DNA of 64,000 bases from Micromonospora sp. CB01531 (lineage in GTDB: Bacteria; Actinomycetota; Actinomycetes; Mycobacteriales; Micromonosporaceae). The position numbers and the translations under genes are program-made. The notes beneath the pieces were generated by a model. It was given only the letters and a program-made list of their open reading frames with translations, ran no database searches and had not been told where the DNA came from. Location: NCBI RefSeq assembly GCF_001905095.1, contig NZ_LWLS01000061.1, forward strand, positions 310,001 to 374,000, in the 5' to 3' direction. Shown here in pieces: positions 19,362 through 28,412 of the stretch (within the stretch, counting starts at the first letter, position 1; the number at the start of each line of letters is the position of its first letter).

Positions 19362-21131
19362 TCAGCTCGTCTTCACCGATCCGGTGACCGCGCTGTCCCG
19401 CACGGTGCCGCCGATGGCGTCCACCGAGCCGTTCACGTTGCTCTCCACGATCGACACCACGGAGGCGCCGGTCGCGGTGACCGAGCCGTTGAGGGTCGAG
19501 TTGAAGGCGATCAGACCGGCGCCCGGCGCGACCTTGGTGGCGCCGTTGACGGTCACCCCGTCCAGGCAGGTGATGCCGGACGTGATGTCGAGGCCACCGT
19601 TCTGCCGGTTGCGCAGGACGGTGGTGCAAGCCGGGTAGCTGGGCTGGGTCTGCACGTTCAGCTCGGCGAAGGAGATCGCCCGAGCGTTGTTCGTCCGCGG
19701 GTCGTCCAGCTTGAGGACGTCGAGACCCTTCTGGATGTCGTTCGAGTAGATGTATCCGTTGTGGTAGTACGTGGACCAGGCCCCACCGAGGATGCGGCGG
19801 GTGTCCGAGAGCGGGCCCCGCTCCCAGTAGGCGATCTCGACCGGGTTGGCCGAGTCGGTGAAGTCGATCACCGAGATGCCGCCCTGGTACCACGCCTGGA
19901 CCATGATGTCGCGGCCCATCGCCGGGATCAGCGAGCCGTTGTGCGCCACGCAGTTCTCGAGGGTGGTGTTCAACCGCGGGATCTTGAAGTAGCTCTTGAA
20001 GACCAGCTTGCGGTCCGCACCGGAGCCGACGATGTCGTAGATCGCGTCCGCGCCCTGGTTGGTCCGGTAGCTGCTGGTGCAGATCGCGCTGCTGCCGCCG
20101 CCGAGCTCGTCGGTGAAGAGCACCTTGGTGCCGGCGTTGTTGAACGTGGCCGAGTGCCAGAACGCGAAGTTCGTGTCCCGGACCTGGCTGAGGATCACCG
20201 GGTTCTCCCGGTCGGAGATGTCGAACAGGACGCCGTCACCCATGCAGGCGCCGGCGGCCAGGTCCAGCTCCGGGTAGGCGGTGATGTCGTGGCAGCCGGT
20301 GGTGGAGTTGGCGCCGGTGGTTCCCGGGAAGAGAACCGGGGTGGCCACCACGGCAGCGCTGGTCGGGTTGTCCAGCGGCACCTTGATGATGGAGATCTTG
20401 TCGTGCGGCTGCTTGCAGTAGAAGGCGCTGGCCGACGGGCCGTACGACTGGACGTAGACGTAGACGCTCTTCCCGTCCTTGCTCGGCACCAGCGTCTGGG
20501 TGTGCGAACCGCAGTCGGTCCGGACCGACTTGATGTACCGCGGGTTCGCCTTGTCGCTGATGTCGAAGATCCGGACGCCCTCCCAGGAGCTTTCCTGGGT
20601 CGCGGAGCTGACCGAGCTGCTGCACGAGTCGTTGGTCCGCGGCTGGTCGACCGCGAGGAACAGCAGGTTGCCGATGACCGACGGGTCGCCCTGCGAGCCG
20701 GAGCAGACCACCTGGCTGACCACCTGAGGCGCACTGGGGTCGCTGACGTCGAAGACGTTGAAACCTTCGTAGTTTCCGGCGAAGACGTAGTTGCCCTGGA
20801 ACGCCAGGTCCGAGTCGTACGCCCCCTCGCTGGCGAACCCGCCGAACTTCGGGATGTTGGCGATCTGCCGGAGGTTCGCGGTGCTGGCGATCTCGTCGAC
20901 GCCCGGGATGGTGTTGGTGGCGGCGACGTCGTTGGCCGCCTCCTCGCCGATGCAGTACTCGGCGAAGTTGTCCCCGGCAGCCCGGAACGACTCGCAGACG
21001 TCGGTGTTCTCGGTGGATTCGGTGGCACCGCTCGCCGGCGCCGCGGCCACGACGGTGGTCAGGAAAAGGGCGCCTGTGGCGGCAAGGCTGACGGCCAGCC
21101 TTCGGCTCCCTCGTGGGGTTGCTTGGAACAT
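19362..21131 (-). CDS. Secreted LVIVD-repeat beta-propeller protein
   Basis: Exported protein of 589 residues. A signal peptide (residues about 1 to 36, ending near APASGA) is followed by LVIVD-type repeats such as GFNVFDVSDPSAPQVV, GVRIFDISDKANPRYI, GVLFDISDRENPVIL, GISVIDFTDSANPVEI and GLDVLKLDDPRTN. These repeats normally build an extracellular beta-propeller; the function is unknown. Paired cysteines suit an exported protein. The last 60 residues are Gly/Ser/Thr/Val-rich with repeated NGSV-type units (LNGSVTATG, VNGSVDAIGG, VTGSVKTS), probably a separate beta-strand domain. ATG at 21131 is chosen because AAGGG lies 7 nt upstream. A Crp-type palindrome lies in its promoter region. Confidence 0.88.
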   Translation of the reverse strand: MFQATPRGSRRLAVSLAATGALFLTTVVAAAPASGATESTENTDVCESFRAAGDNFAEYCIGEEAANDVAATNTIPGVDEIASTANLRQIANIPKFGGFASEGAYDSDLAFQGNYVFAGNYEGFNVFDVSDPSAPQVVSQVVCSGSQGDPSVIGNLLFLAVDQPRTNDSCSSSVSSATQESSWEGVRIFDISDKANPRYIKSVRTDCGSHTQTLVPSKDGKSVYVYVQSYGPSASAFYCKQPHDKISIIKVPLDNPTSAAVVATPVLFPGTTGANSTTGCHDITAYPELDLAAGACMGDGVLFDISDRENPVILSQVRDTNFAFWHSATFNNAGTKVLFTDELGGGSSAICTSSYRTNQGADAIYDIVGSGADRKLVFKSYFKIPRLNTTLENCVAHNGSLIPAMGRDIMVQAWYQGGISVIDFTDSANPVEIAYWERGPLSDTRRILGGAWSTYYHNGYIYSNDIQKGLDVLKLDDPRTNNARAISFAELNVQTQPSYPACTTVLRNRQNGGLDITSGITCLDGVTVNGATKVAPGAGLIAFNSTLNGSVTATGASVVSIVESNVNGSVDAIGGTVRDSAVTGSVKTS

Positions 21132-21197
21132 ATGGACACCCTTCGTCATGGGGTTGAGCAGGGTGTCGGGACGATAACCTGGCGCTCGAGACAAGAT

Positions 21198-21213
21198 TGT
21201 GATCCAGCTCACA
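21198..21213. promoter_or_regulatory. Perfect Crp/Cmr-type operator
   Basis: TGTGATCCAGCTCACA is a perfect TGTGA-N6-TCACA palindrome, the classical cAMP-receptor-protein site. It lies 66 bases upstream of the LVIVD-gene start and 169 bases upstream of the DUF305 gene, in the divergent region. Centred about 30 bases upstream of a possible -10 (GGTTAT, minus strand, 21174-21179), it could overlap the -35 of the LVIVD gene. Confidence 0.65.
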
Positions 21214-21382
21214 CTAAACGCTCCCTTGTGGTCACGGTTCAGTGAATGTGGTGGCGGCGCGGCGGCACGAATAACCGCAGGTGGGACCAATCGAACCTTT
21301 CCGCTGCCCGCGATCTTCCCGGTGCAGGTCAACGCCGCGTTACGATCCCGGCCATCCTCGGGCGGACGGCGGGAGTCGAGTT

Positions 21383-22120
21383 GTGCTAGGTGTACGGTTC
21401 CGATCTCTTTTTGGACGGTCGCGGGCGATTGTGCTGGTCGAGCTGGCCGTGCTCGCCATGGTGGCCGCCGGGGCCGCGGCGGTCGTCTGGTGGCCCGACG
21501 ACCAGCCGAAACCGGCGGCCAAGGCGAGCCCCCCGGAATCGCTCGCCCTGCCCGGCCTGCCGAAGGCAACCGCACCCGTGCTGCTGCCCGGGGCTCCCGG
21601 TGAGGCGGCGAAGACCCTGCCGGCAAATGAAATGCCGCCCGTGCCGCGCCGGTCGCACAACAACGCCGACATCCGGTTCGTGACGATGATGATTCCGCAC
21701 CATGAGCAGGCACTCGTGATGGCCAAGCTGGTGGCGGACCGGGGAGAGAACCGGCAACTCAAGATCATCGCGGACCGGATCCTGGCGGCCCAGGAACCGG
21801 AGATCAAGACGCTGGAGACCTGGCTGACGGACCGGGGTTTGAACCGGAACTCCGGCCCCGGCCACCAGCACGGCATGGCCGGCATGCAGTCAGCGGAGGC
21901 ATTGGAGCAGCTCACCGCCGCCCGGGGCGCCGAGTTCGACCGGATGTTCGTCACCATGATGGTCGAGCACCATCAGGGCGCGATCGACATGGCGGGCGAG
22001 GTGCTGGCGCTCGGAGTCGACGGCGTCCTCAACGAGATGGCCAGCAGCGTCATCGTGGAGCAGGGCGCTGAGATCAACCGGATGCGCGAGGCGCTGGGCG
22101 CCCGCCCCCCTGCGAGCTGA
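21383..22120 (+). CDS. DUF305 ferritin-like membrane-anchored protein
   Basis: The 245-residue protein has one N-terminal membrane helix (residues about 12 to 35), a Pro/Ala linker, and a DUF305 domain. The domain has two related metal-binding-type units, MMIPHHEQALVMAKLV and MMVEHHQGAIDMAGEVL, about 90 residues apart. The family is ferritin-like and extracytoplasmic, often near copper or redox genes, but its function is not established. GTG at 21383 is preferred because GGGAG lies 7 nt upstream and a signal anchor then follows directly. The next gene starts 4 bases after its stop. Confidence 0.85.
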   Translation: MLGVRFRSLFGRSRAIVLVELAVLAMVAAGAAAVVWWPDDQPKPAAKASPPESLALPGLPKATAPVLLPGAPGEAAKTLPANEMPPVPRRSHNNADIRFVTMMIPHHEQALVMAKLVADRGENRQLKIIADRILAAQEPEIKTLETWLTDRGLNRNSGPGHQHGMAGMQSAEALEQLTAARGAEFDRMFVTMMVEHHQGAIDMAGEVLALGVDGVLNEMASSVIVEQGAEINRMREALGARPPAS

Positions 22121-22124
22121 CCTG

Positions 22125-22982
22125 ATGTCCGAGCCAACGCCGACCCCCCAGCCGTCGGCTGACGGGGGCCACACCGATCCCACCACCCCACCGGCGCCCG
22201 CGCCCTGGACACCGCCCGATCCGCTCGCCGGCACCCAGCCCTGGGCGCCGCAGACGCCGTGGTCGCCGACGCCGTGGGCGCCAACCCCCTGGTCGCCCGG
22301 CTCGACCGGCACACCCGGCCCGACGGGCGTGGCGGGCACGGCGGGCGGCATCGGGACGCCGGGCGACCCGCCGCGACCGGCCGTCCCGCCCGTCACCCCG
22401 GTCCCGCCGCCAGCTCACCCCTGGCCCGGGTACGCCGCACCCGGCTGGCCTCCGGCCGGCTACCCGCCGCCATACGCGTACCCCGGGACGCCGCCGACCC
22501 GGACGAACGGCGGCAAGATCGCGGCGATCGTCGTCGCGGTGGCCACCGTCCTGGTGCTGCTCTTCTGCGGCTGTGTCGGCCTGGGCGTGCTCGGTAGCTC
22601 GTTCGGTGATCCGGTGACGTCCGGGGAGCCCTACGGCGACCCGGGCTACGGCGAGCCGGAGGAGGACGCCACCGCCGGGCAACCGAGCCCCGCCACCACC
22701 CCGTCGGGCGGGCCCGGCCAGCTGACGGTCCTGTACGAGGCGACCGGCGCGGCCCTGGTGGACGTGCAGTTCTACGACGCCAACGGGGACTTCTACCAGT
22801 ACGAGGGGGTGCCGTCCCCATGGCGGATGGGGTTCGCCTCGAATGACCGCCACCGGGTACAGATCATCGTCTCCCCGGCCGGCCTGGCGGACGACAACCA
22901 GGTGACCTGCCGGATCAGCATGAACGGGAAGGTCGTATCGGAGGATTCGGGCGTCTACGGGGCGACCTGCTTCGGTTGGTGA
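22125..22982 (+). CDS. Pro-rich membrane protein with MmpS-like C-terminal domain
   Basis: The 285-residue protein has a disordered N-terminus (residues about 1 to 125) rich in Pro, Thr, Trp and Gly with repeated PWSPTPWAPTPWSP units. A membrane helix (about 128 to 150), a short acidic linker and an extracellular domain of about 90 residues follow. That domain reads VLYEATGAALVDVQFYDANG through WRMGFAS to NQVTCRISMNGKVV and ATCFGW, the pattern of mycobacterial MmpS-type proteins. Those work with MmpL exporters, but no mmpL is present here, so only the fold is claimed. It starts 4 bases after the DUF305 stop and is likely co-transcribed. Confidence 0.75.
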   Translation: MSEPTPTPQPSADGGHTDPTTPPAPAPWTPPDPLAGTQPWAPQTPWSPTPWAPTPWSPGSTGTPGPTGVAGTAGGIGTPGDPPRPAVPPVTPVPPPAHPWPGYAAPGWPPAGYPPPYAYPGTPPTRTNGGKIAAIVVAVATVLVLLFCGCVGLGVLGSSFGDPVTSGEPYGDPGYGEPEEDATAGQPSPATTPSGGPGQLTVLYEATGAALVDVQFYDANGDFYQYEGVPSPWRMGFASNDRHRVQIIVSPAGLADDNQVTCRISMNGKVVSEDSGVYGATCFGW

Positions 22983-23026
22983 CACCGCCGGCTGAACGGC
23001 GGGCTTGCGGCCTCGGCGGCGGGCCG

Positions 23027-23032
23027 TAGGCT
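23027..23032 (+). promoter_or_regulatory. Putative -10 element of a leaderless aminotransferase promoter
   Basis: TAGGCT, 7 nt before the GTG at 23040; there is no ribosome-binding site in between. Confidence 0.5.
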
Positions 23033-23039
23033 GGCCCGC

Positions 23040-24227
23040 GTGACGACGACCGATCCGCTGGTGGCCCGGATGCGGCCGTTCGGCACCACCATCTTCGCCG
23101 AGATGTCCGCGCTGGCCGTGCGCACCGGGGCGGTCAACCTCGGCCAGGGCTTCCCGGACACCGACGGCCCGCCGGAGATGCTCGCGGCCGCCGCCGAGGC
23201 GCTCCGCTCCGGCCACAACCAGTACCCGCCGGGCCCGGGGATGCCGGCGCTGCGCGCGGCCGTCGCGGCCCACCAGCGCCGCTTCTGGGATCTGGCGTAC
23301 GACCCGGACGGCGAGATCGTGGTGACCGCCGGCGCCACCGAGGCGATCGCGGCCAGCATCCTCGCCCTCTGCGAGCCGGGTGACGAGGTGGTCTGCTTCG
23401 AGCCGTACTACGACTCGTACGCGGCCTCGATCGCGCTGGCCGGTGCCGTCCGCCGCCCGGTCACGCTCCGTCCCGCCGCCGACGGCCGGTACGCCGTCGA
23501 CCCGGCGGAGCTGCGCGCCGCGTTCGGCCCGCGTACCCGGCTGGTGCTGCTGAACTCCCCGCACAACCCGACCGGCAAGGTGTTCACCCGCGACGAGCTG
23601 GCCCTGGTCGCCGAGCTGTGCCAGGAGCACGGCGCGTACGCGGTCACCGACGAGGTGTACGAGCACCTGGTCTTCGCCGACGCCGCCGCCCCACACGTAC
23701 CGCTGGCGGCGCTTCCCGGGATGCGGGAGCGGACGCTGCGCATCTCCTCGGCCGGCAAGACCTTCTCCTGCACCGGCTGGAAGGTCGGCTGGGTGAGTGG
23801 GCCCGCCCCGCTGGTCTCCGCGGTGCTGCGGGTGAAGCAGTTCCTCACCTTCGTCAACGCCGGGCCGCTGCAACCGGCCGTCGCGCTGGCGCTCGGCCTG
23901 CCCGACGCCTACTTCACCGACTTCCGGGACGGCCTGCAGCGACGGCGGGACCAGCTCGTCGCCGGGCTCACCGACGCCGGGTTCGACGTGCTCGCCCCCG
24001 AGGGCACGTACTTCGTCACCGCCGACGTCACCCCGCTCGGCGGCCGGGACGGGGTCGAGTTCTGCCGATCGCTGCCGGAGCGCTGTGGTGTGGTGGCCGT
24101 GCCGACCCAGGTCTTCTACGACGACGCCGAGGCGGGGCGGCGGCTGGTCCGGTTCGCCTTCTGCAAGCGCCCGGAGGTGCTGACCGAGGCGGTGGACCGG
24201 CTGCGCCAACTGAAGGGAATCCGATGA
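23040..24227 (+). CDS. PLP-dependent class I/II aminotransferase
   Basis: The 395-residue fold-type I aminotransferase has the PLP-lysine motif SSAGKTFSCTGWKVGW (residue about 238), the NSPHNPTGKVF motif (residue about 165) and VTDEVYEHLVF. The opening VNLGQGFPDTDGP and overall pattern resemble the YbdL/kynurenine-aminotransferase and N-succinyldiaminopimelate aminotransferase (DapC) group in actinobacteria. The substrate cannot be fixed from sequence alone. It begins with GTG 7 nt after TAGGCT. Its stop overlaps the next start by 4 bases (ATGA), so the two PLP enzymes are translationally coupled. Confidence 0.9.
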   Translation: MTTTDPLVARMRPFGTTIFAEMSALAVRTGAVNLGQGFPDTDGPPEMLAAAAEALRSGHNQYPPGPGMPALRAAVAAHQRRFWDLAYDPDGEIVVTAGATEAIAASILALCEPGDEVVCFEPYYDSYAASIALAGAVRRPVTLRPAADGRYAVDPAELRAAFGPRTRLVLLNSPHNPTGKVFTRDELALVAELCQEHGAYAVTDEVYEHLVFADAAAPHVPLAALPGMRERTLRISSAGKTFSCTGWKVGWVSGPAPLVSAVLRVKQFLTFVNAGPLQPAVALALGLPDAYFTDFRDGLQRRRDQLVAGLTDAGFDVLAPEGTYFVTADVTPLGGRDGVEFCRSLPERCGVVAVPTQVFYDDAEAGRRLVRFAFCKRPEVLTEAVDRLRQLKGIR

Positions 24228-25333
24228 CCGACCCGAACGCCGACCGGCTACGCCGGATGGCGGCGCAGCGCAGCTGCGACACGGTGCTCTCCGGCAGACC
24301 GCCGGCCTCGGTGGCCGAGCAGCTGGAGGCGCTCCGGGCGATCACGGCCGACGACCTGCTGCCCGACTTCTACGGCGAGGGCGGGGCGGTCGAGGAGTTG
24401 GAACGCCGCGTCGGCGAACTGCTCGGCACCGAGGGCGTCGCCTTCTTCCCCACCGGCACGATGGCCCAGCAGGTCGCCATGCGGTACGGCGTCGAGCTGA
24501 CCGGACGGAACGGCGTCGGCCTGCACCCGCTCAGCCACCCGATGCTGCACGAGCGGGACGCGCCCGCCGTGCTCGGCGGCCTGCGGCCGGTACGCTCCGC
24601 GGACGCGCCGCGCAACCCGACCGCCGAGGAGATCGTCGCGCTCGACGAGCCGATCGGCACGCTGCTGCTGGAGCTGCCGCTGCGCGACGCGGGTTTCGTC
24701 CTGCCGACCTGGGACGAGCTGGTCGCGGTGGTCGAGGCGGCCCGGCAACGGGGCGCCCGGGTGCACCTGGACGGCGCCCGGCTCTGGGAGTCCACCGTCC
24801 ACCTGGGACGCTCGCCGGCCGAGGTCGCCGCCCTGGCCGACAGCACGTACGTCTCGTTCTACAAGTCCCTCGGCGGGCACTCCGGTGCGGCGTTGGCCGG
24901 CTCCGCCGAGCTGGTCCGCTACGCCCGGGCCTGGCGGCACCGCTACGGCGGAAACCTCTTCCAGCAGTCGCCGGCTGCCCTGGCCGCGCTCGCCGGCCTC
25001 ACCCACGAGCTGCCTCGGCTCGCCGGCTACGTGGCGCACGCAAAGGTGGTGGCGGCGGCGCTGGCCACCCTGCCCGGCGCCCGGGTGCACCCGGCGCCCC
25101 CGCACACGCACCAGTTCCGGCTCTGGCTGTCGCACCCGGCGGACGCGCTCAACACCGCCAACCTCGCGCTCGCCGAGGAGGAGAAGGCGTGGTTCGTCGG
25201 CGGCTGGCGGGACACCGAGGTGCCCGGCATCGCGCTGGCCGAGGTGACGGTGGCCGGACCGGCGCTGGAACTGGACGCCGACCAGGTGGTCGACCTGGCC
25301 GACCGCTTCCTGCGCCGGCTGCCGCGGCGCTGA
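24224..25333 (+). CDS. Threonine-aldolase-like beta-eliminating lyase
   Basis: PLP enzyme of 369 residues in the aromatic amino acid beta-eliminating lyase / threonine aldolase family. Visible are VAFFPTGTMAQQVAMR (residue about 75), RVHLDGARLWEST (residue about 178) and the PLP-lysine region VSFYKSLGGHSGAALAG (residue about 210). The family cleaves L-threonine or related beta-hydroxy amino acids to glycine and an aldehyde. The lysine in FYKSLGG is in the expected place. The ATG overlaps the aminotransferase stop, so both are likely used in one amino-acid pathway. Confidence 0.88.
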   Translation: MTDPNADRLRRMAAQRSCDTVLSGRPPASVAEQLEALRAITADDLLPDFYGEGGAVEELERRVGELLGTEGVAFFPTGTMAQQVAMRYGVELTGRNGVGLHPLSHPMLHERDAPAVLGGLRPVRSADAPRNPTAEEIVALDEPIGTLLLELPLRDAGFVLPTWDELVAVVEAARQRGARVHLDGARLWESTVHLGRSPAEVAALADSTYVSFYKSLGGHSGAALAGSAELVRYARAWRHRYGGNLFQQSPAALAALAGLTHELPRLAGYVAHAKVVAAALATLPGARVHPAPPHTHQFRLWLSHPADALNTANLALAEEEKAWFVGGWRDTEVPGIALAEVTVAGPALELDADQVVDLADRFLRRLPRR

Positions 25334-25474
25334 GCCCGGCCCCGGCCCGGGCCAGGCGGTCGACGGGGCAGCATGGGCGACGCGCCGGCCGCGCGGGTCC
25401 AGACGGCCGGGGAAGGCGTGACCGCCCGCTGCGCCATTGCCCGCGGAGCTGGGGCCCTTCTGCCAGACGCTACG

Positions 25475-25657
25475 AACTTGATGACGTGAATGCATCACCC
25501 GGCGGCCCGCGGCCGATCGTCCAGGTCGGGGACCTGCGCCAAACGGCACGGTCTGAGGACCGGACCTGGTCAGCGAGCCGGGGCGGGCTGAACGGCCGGC
25601 TGGTGGAAGGCCGCGACGCGACGGGCAGCTCGACTGATCCGTTTACGTCATCAAGTT
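25475..25657. repeat. Intergenic segment bounded by 13-bp inverted repeats
   Basis: AACTTGATGACGT at 25475-25487 and its exact complement at 25645-25657 bound 157 bases; the match extends imperfectly to 16 of 18. The whole gap from 25334 to 25819 shows no convincing gene. No target duplication or transposase remnant is visible, so this could be a miniature element relic or a long-range hairpin. Confidence 0.4.
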
Positions 25658-25769
25658 GGCAGCGTGCCGACGATCAGGTCGTCGCCGTCGGCGTAGACGT
25701 CCCGGACCTTGCCCGAGTGCCATGCACAACCGCCGGGCGCCGGCAGACGGAGCCGAATCGGAAACGGCA

Positions 25770-25802
25770 CCGGGCGCGGCGAGAGGATCCCGCCGCGCCC
25801 GG
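25770..25802 (-). terminator. Hairpin terminator after glmM
   Basis: Perfect 11-bp stem (CCGGGCGCGGC with its complement) and 11-nt loop, 17 bases beyond the glmM stop. Confidence 0.75.
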
Positions 25803-25819
25803 ATGAACCGGAACGGCCG

Positions 25820-27175
25820 TCAGCCGGCCGGGCTGGCGGTGCGTACCTGCTCGGCGATCCGTTCCGCCACGGACCGGGCGGTGATCTCGGTGGCCGCCTC
25901 GACCATGACCCGGACCAGCGGCTCGGTGCCGGAGGGGCGCAGCAGCACCCGGCCGGTCTCGCCCAGCTCGGCCTCGGCCCGCTCCACCTCGGCCCGGACG
26001 GCCGGCGCGGCGGAGCCCACGGTCCGGTCGCCCACCGGCACGTTGATCAGGACCTGCGGCAGCTTGGTGACCACGGCGGCCAGCTCGGCGAGCGACTTGC
26101 CGGTGGCCGCCATCCGGGACATCAGGTGCAGCCCGGTGAGCACCCCGTCGCCGGTGGTGGCGTACGCGGGCATGACGATGTGGCCGCTCTGCTCGCCGCC
26201 CAGGGCCAGCCCGGAGGCGCGCAGCTCCTCCAGCACGTACCGGTCGCCGACCTTGGTCTCGACCAGCCGGATGCCCTCGGCGGACATGGCGAGCTTCAGG
26301 CCGAGGTTGCTCATCACGGTGGCGACCAGGGTGTCCTCGGTCAGCGCGCCGGCCTCCCGCATGGCCAGGGCGAGGATCGCCATCACCTGGTCGCCGTCGA
26401 CCTCGTCGCCGTCGGCGGTGACCGCCACGCACCGGTCGGCATCGCCGTCGTGGGCGATGCCCAGGTGCGCGCCGTGCTCCACCACGGCGGCCCGCAGCGC
26501 GTCCAGGTGGTTGGAGCCGCAGTCGTCGTTGATGTTGAGCCCGTCCGGCTCGGCGCAGATCGCGATCACCTCGGCGCCGGCCTCCTGGTACGCCACCGGG
26601 GCGACCTCGGCGGCCGCGCCGTTGGCGCAGTCGACCACCACCTTGATCCCGTCTAGCCGGTGCGGCACGGTGCCGACCAGGTGCTGGACGTAGTGGTCGG
26701 CGCCGTCGAGCAGGTCGTGCACCCGGCCCACCCCGGCACCGATCGGCCGCTCCCAGGCGGTGGTGGCGTTCGCCTCGACCGCCGCCTCGATCCGCATCTC
26801 GATCTCGTCGGGCAGCTTGTGCCCGCCGGCGGCAAAGAGCTTGATCCCGTTGTCCGGCATCGGGTTGTGTGAGGCGGAGAGCATGACGCCCAGGTCGGCC
26901 TTGGCCTCGGCGGTGAGGAACGCCACCGCCGGGGTGGGCAGCACGCCGACGCGGACCACGTTGGCGCCGGCGCTGGTGAGCCCGGCCACCACCGCGGCCT
27001 CCAGCATCTCGCCGCTGGCCCGGGTGTCCCGGCCGACCACGGCGAGCGGCGGATGGCTCTTGTCCGACTCGGCGAGTGTGTGCGCGGCGGCGACCGCCAC
27101 CGCGAGCGCCAACTCCGGGGTGAGATCCGCGTTCGCCCGCCCGCGTACGCCGTCCGTGCCGAACAACCGGCCCAT
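25820..27175 (-). CDS. glmM: Phosphoglucosamine mutase
   Basis: Converts glucosamine-6-phosphate to glucosamine-1-phosphate, the step after GlmS. The 451-residue protein begins [12 protein letters not shown], has the phosphoserine loop [13 protein letters not shown] (residue about 102), the metal-binding DGDADRC (residue about 242), the sugar-binding GEQSGHI (residue about 325) and the phosphate-binding [12 protein letters not shown] near the C-terminus. ATG at 27175 follows GGAGG by 8 nt. It follows rpsI on the same strand across a hairpin terminator. Confidence 0.97.
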   Translation of the reverse strand: MGRLFGTDGVRGRANADLTPELALAVAVAAAHTLAESDKSHPPLAVVGRDTRASGEMLEAAVVAGLTSAGANVVRVGVLPTPAVAFLTAEAKADLGVMLSASHNPMPDNGIKLFAAGGHKLPDEIEMRIEAAVEANATTAWERPIGAGVGRVHDLLDGADHYVQHLVGTVPHRLDGIKVVVDCANGAAAEVAPVAYQEAGAEVIAICAEPDGLNINDDCGSNHLDALRAAVVEHGAHLGIAHDGDADRCVAVTADGDEVDGDQVMAILALAMREAGALTEDTLVATVMSNLGLKLAMSAEGIRLVETKVGDRYVLEELRASGLALGGEQSGHIVMPAYATTGDGVLTGLHLMSRMAATGKSLAELAAVVTKLPQVLINVPVGDRTVGSAAPAVRAEVERAEAELGETGRVLLRPSGTEPLVRVMVEAATEITARSVAERIAEQVRTASPAG

Positions 27176-27223
27176 ACCCGCCAACCTCCGATGGAACTGC
27201 CGTTGCGAGGAGAGGAAAAGCGA

Positions 27224-27264
27224 ACGGCCGGGCCACCTCCCGTAGAGGAGGCGGACCCGGCCGT
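27224..27264 (-). terminator. Hairpin between rpsI and glmM
   Basis: A 9-bp stem (ACGGCCGGG with its complement) with an inner CCTCC/GGAGG pairing, 30 bases beyond the rpsI stop. It separates the ribosomal protein operon from glmM. Confidence 0.7.
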
Positions 27265-27293
27265 CCGTCAGAAGTACAAGGCGCTGCTGATGA

Positions 27294-27758
27294 TCAGCGC
27301 TTCGAGTACTGAGGAGCCTTACGGGCCTTCTTGAGGCCGTACTTCTTGCTCTCCTTGACCCGGGCGTCACGGGTCAGGAAGCCGGCCTTCTTCAGGGCCG
27401 GGCGATCGTCCGGCTCGCTGACGATCAGCGCGCGGGCGATGGCGAGGCGCAGCGCGCCGGCCTGGCCGGTGGTGCCGCCACCACGCAGGTTGGCGATCAC
27501 GTCGAACGCCTCGGCCTTCTCGGCGGTCACCAGCGGGTCCTTGATCAGCTGCTGGTGCACCTTGCTCGGGAAGTAGGCCTCGAGGTCACGGCCGTTGCAG
27601 GTGATCTTGCCGCTGCCGGGGACGATGCGGACCCGGACGATGGCCTCCTTGCGCCGACCCACGGTCTGGATCGGGCGGTCGCCACGAGGCGCGCGGGCGA
27701 CGGGCGCCGGCGCCTCGGTGGCCTCAGGGGCAACCTCGGTGGCGGTGATGTCGGTCAT
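27294..27758 (-). CDS. rpsI: Small ribosomal subunit protein S9
   Basis: The 154-residue protein has an actinobacterial acidic/Pro-rich N-terminal extension (residues about 1 to 28), then the S9 core with [20 protein letters not shown] and [19 protein letters not shown]. It ends in the basic tail [12 protein letters not shown] that reaches the P-site tRNA. ATG at 27758 has AAGGA 6 nt upstream and leaves 20 bases to the rplM stop. The two form the standard rplM-rpsI operon. Confidence 0.98.
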   Translation of the reverse strand: MTDITATEVAPEATEAPAPVARAPRGDRPIQTVGRRKEAIVRVRIVPGSGKITCNGRDLEAYFPSKVHQQLIKDPLVTAEKAEAFDVIANLRGGGTTGQAGALRLAIARALIVSEPDDRPALKKAGFLTRDARVKESKKYGLKKARKAPQYSKR

Positions 27759-27778
27759 GCTGCTTCCTTCGCCCGCGC

Positions 27779-28222
27779 TCACTGCGCGATCTGCTTGATC
27801 TCGAACGGCACCGGCTGCTGCGCGCCGTGCGGGTGCTCGGCACCGGCGTAGACCTTCAGCTTCTTGAGAATCTGACGGCCGAGCTTGTTGTGCGGGAGCA
27901 TCCCCTTCACGGCCAGCTCGATGGCCCGCTCGGGACGCTTGGTGAGCAGCTCCTCGTAGCCGACCTGCTTCAGACCACCCGGGTAACCGGAGTGGCGGTA
28001 AGCGATCTTCTGCTGGCGCTTGTTGCCGGTCAGCGCGACCTTGCCCGCGTTCACGATGACGACGAAGTCGCCCGTGTCGACGTGCGGCGCGAAAGTCGGC
28101 TTGTGCTTGCCACGCAGCAGCGTGGCGGCGTGGGTCGCGAGGCGGCCCAGCACGACATCAGAGGCGTCGATGACGTGCCACTGACGCTCGATCTCACCCG
28201 GCTTCGGGCTGTACGTACGCAC
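27779..28222 (-). CDS. rplM: Large ribosomal subunit protein L13
   Basis: At 147 residues it has exactly the usual length. It contains [30 protein letters not shown] and the conserved [18 protein letters not shown] and [13 protein letters not shown] segments. GTG at 28222 ([10 protein letters not shown]) is the family-typical start and has AAGGT 6 nt upstream; longer in-frame readings would give an atypical extension. It heads the rplM-rpsI operon. Confidence 0.98.
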   Translation of the reverse strand: MRTYSPKPGEIERQWHVIDASDVVLGRLATHAATLLRGKHKPTFAPHVDTGDFVVIVNAGKVALTGNKRQQKIAYRHSGYPGGLKQVGYEELLTKRPERAIELAVKGMLPHNKLGRQILKKLKVYAGAEHPHGAQQPVPFEIKQIAQ

Positions 28223-28290
28223 AGGTCTACCTTGTCTCGTCGTCGGTCTGGGGTCGCGCGCCGAGGTGACCAGGCGCGCACGAACGACCA

Positions 28291-28296
28291 AGCGTA
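28291..28296 (-). promoter_or_regulatory. Putative -10 element for rplM-rpsI
   Basis: TACGCT on the minus strand, about 70 bases before the rplM start, giving a leader of about 60 nt. The 190-base gap to narK (28223-28412) otherwise shows nothing I can name. Confidence 0.35.
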
Positions 28297-28412
28297 CCTG
28301 ATGCGGCACGCCTCTGAATGTCGTACAACAGCAGGCAACGATACCCGGCCGCCCGGCGGCAGGTCAAAACGGGGTGGTCCCCGCGCGGCCCGCGCTTCCA
28401 CCATGGCGCAGG

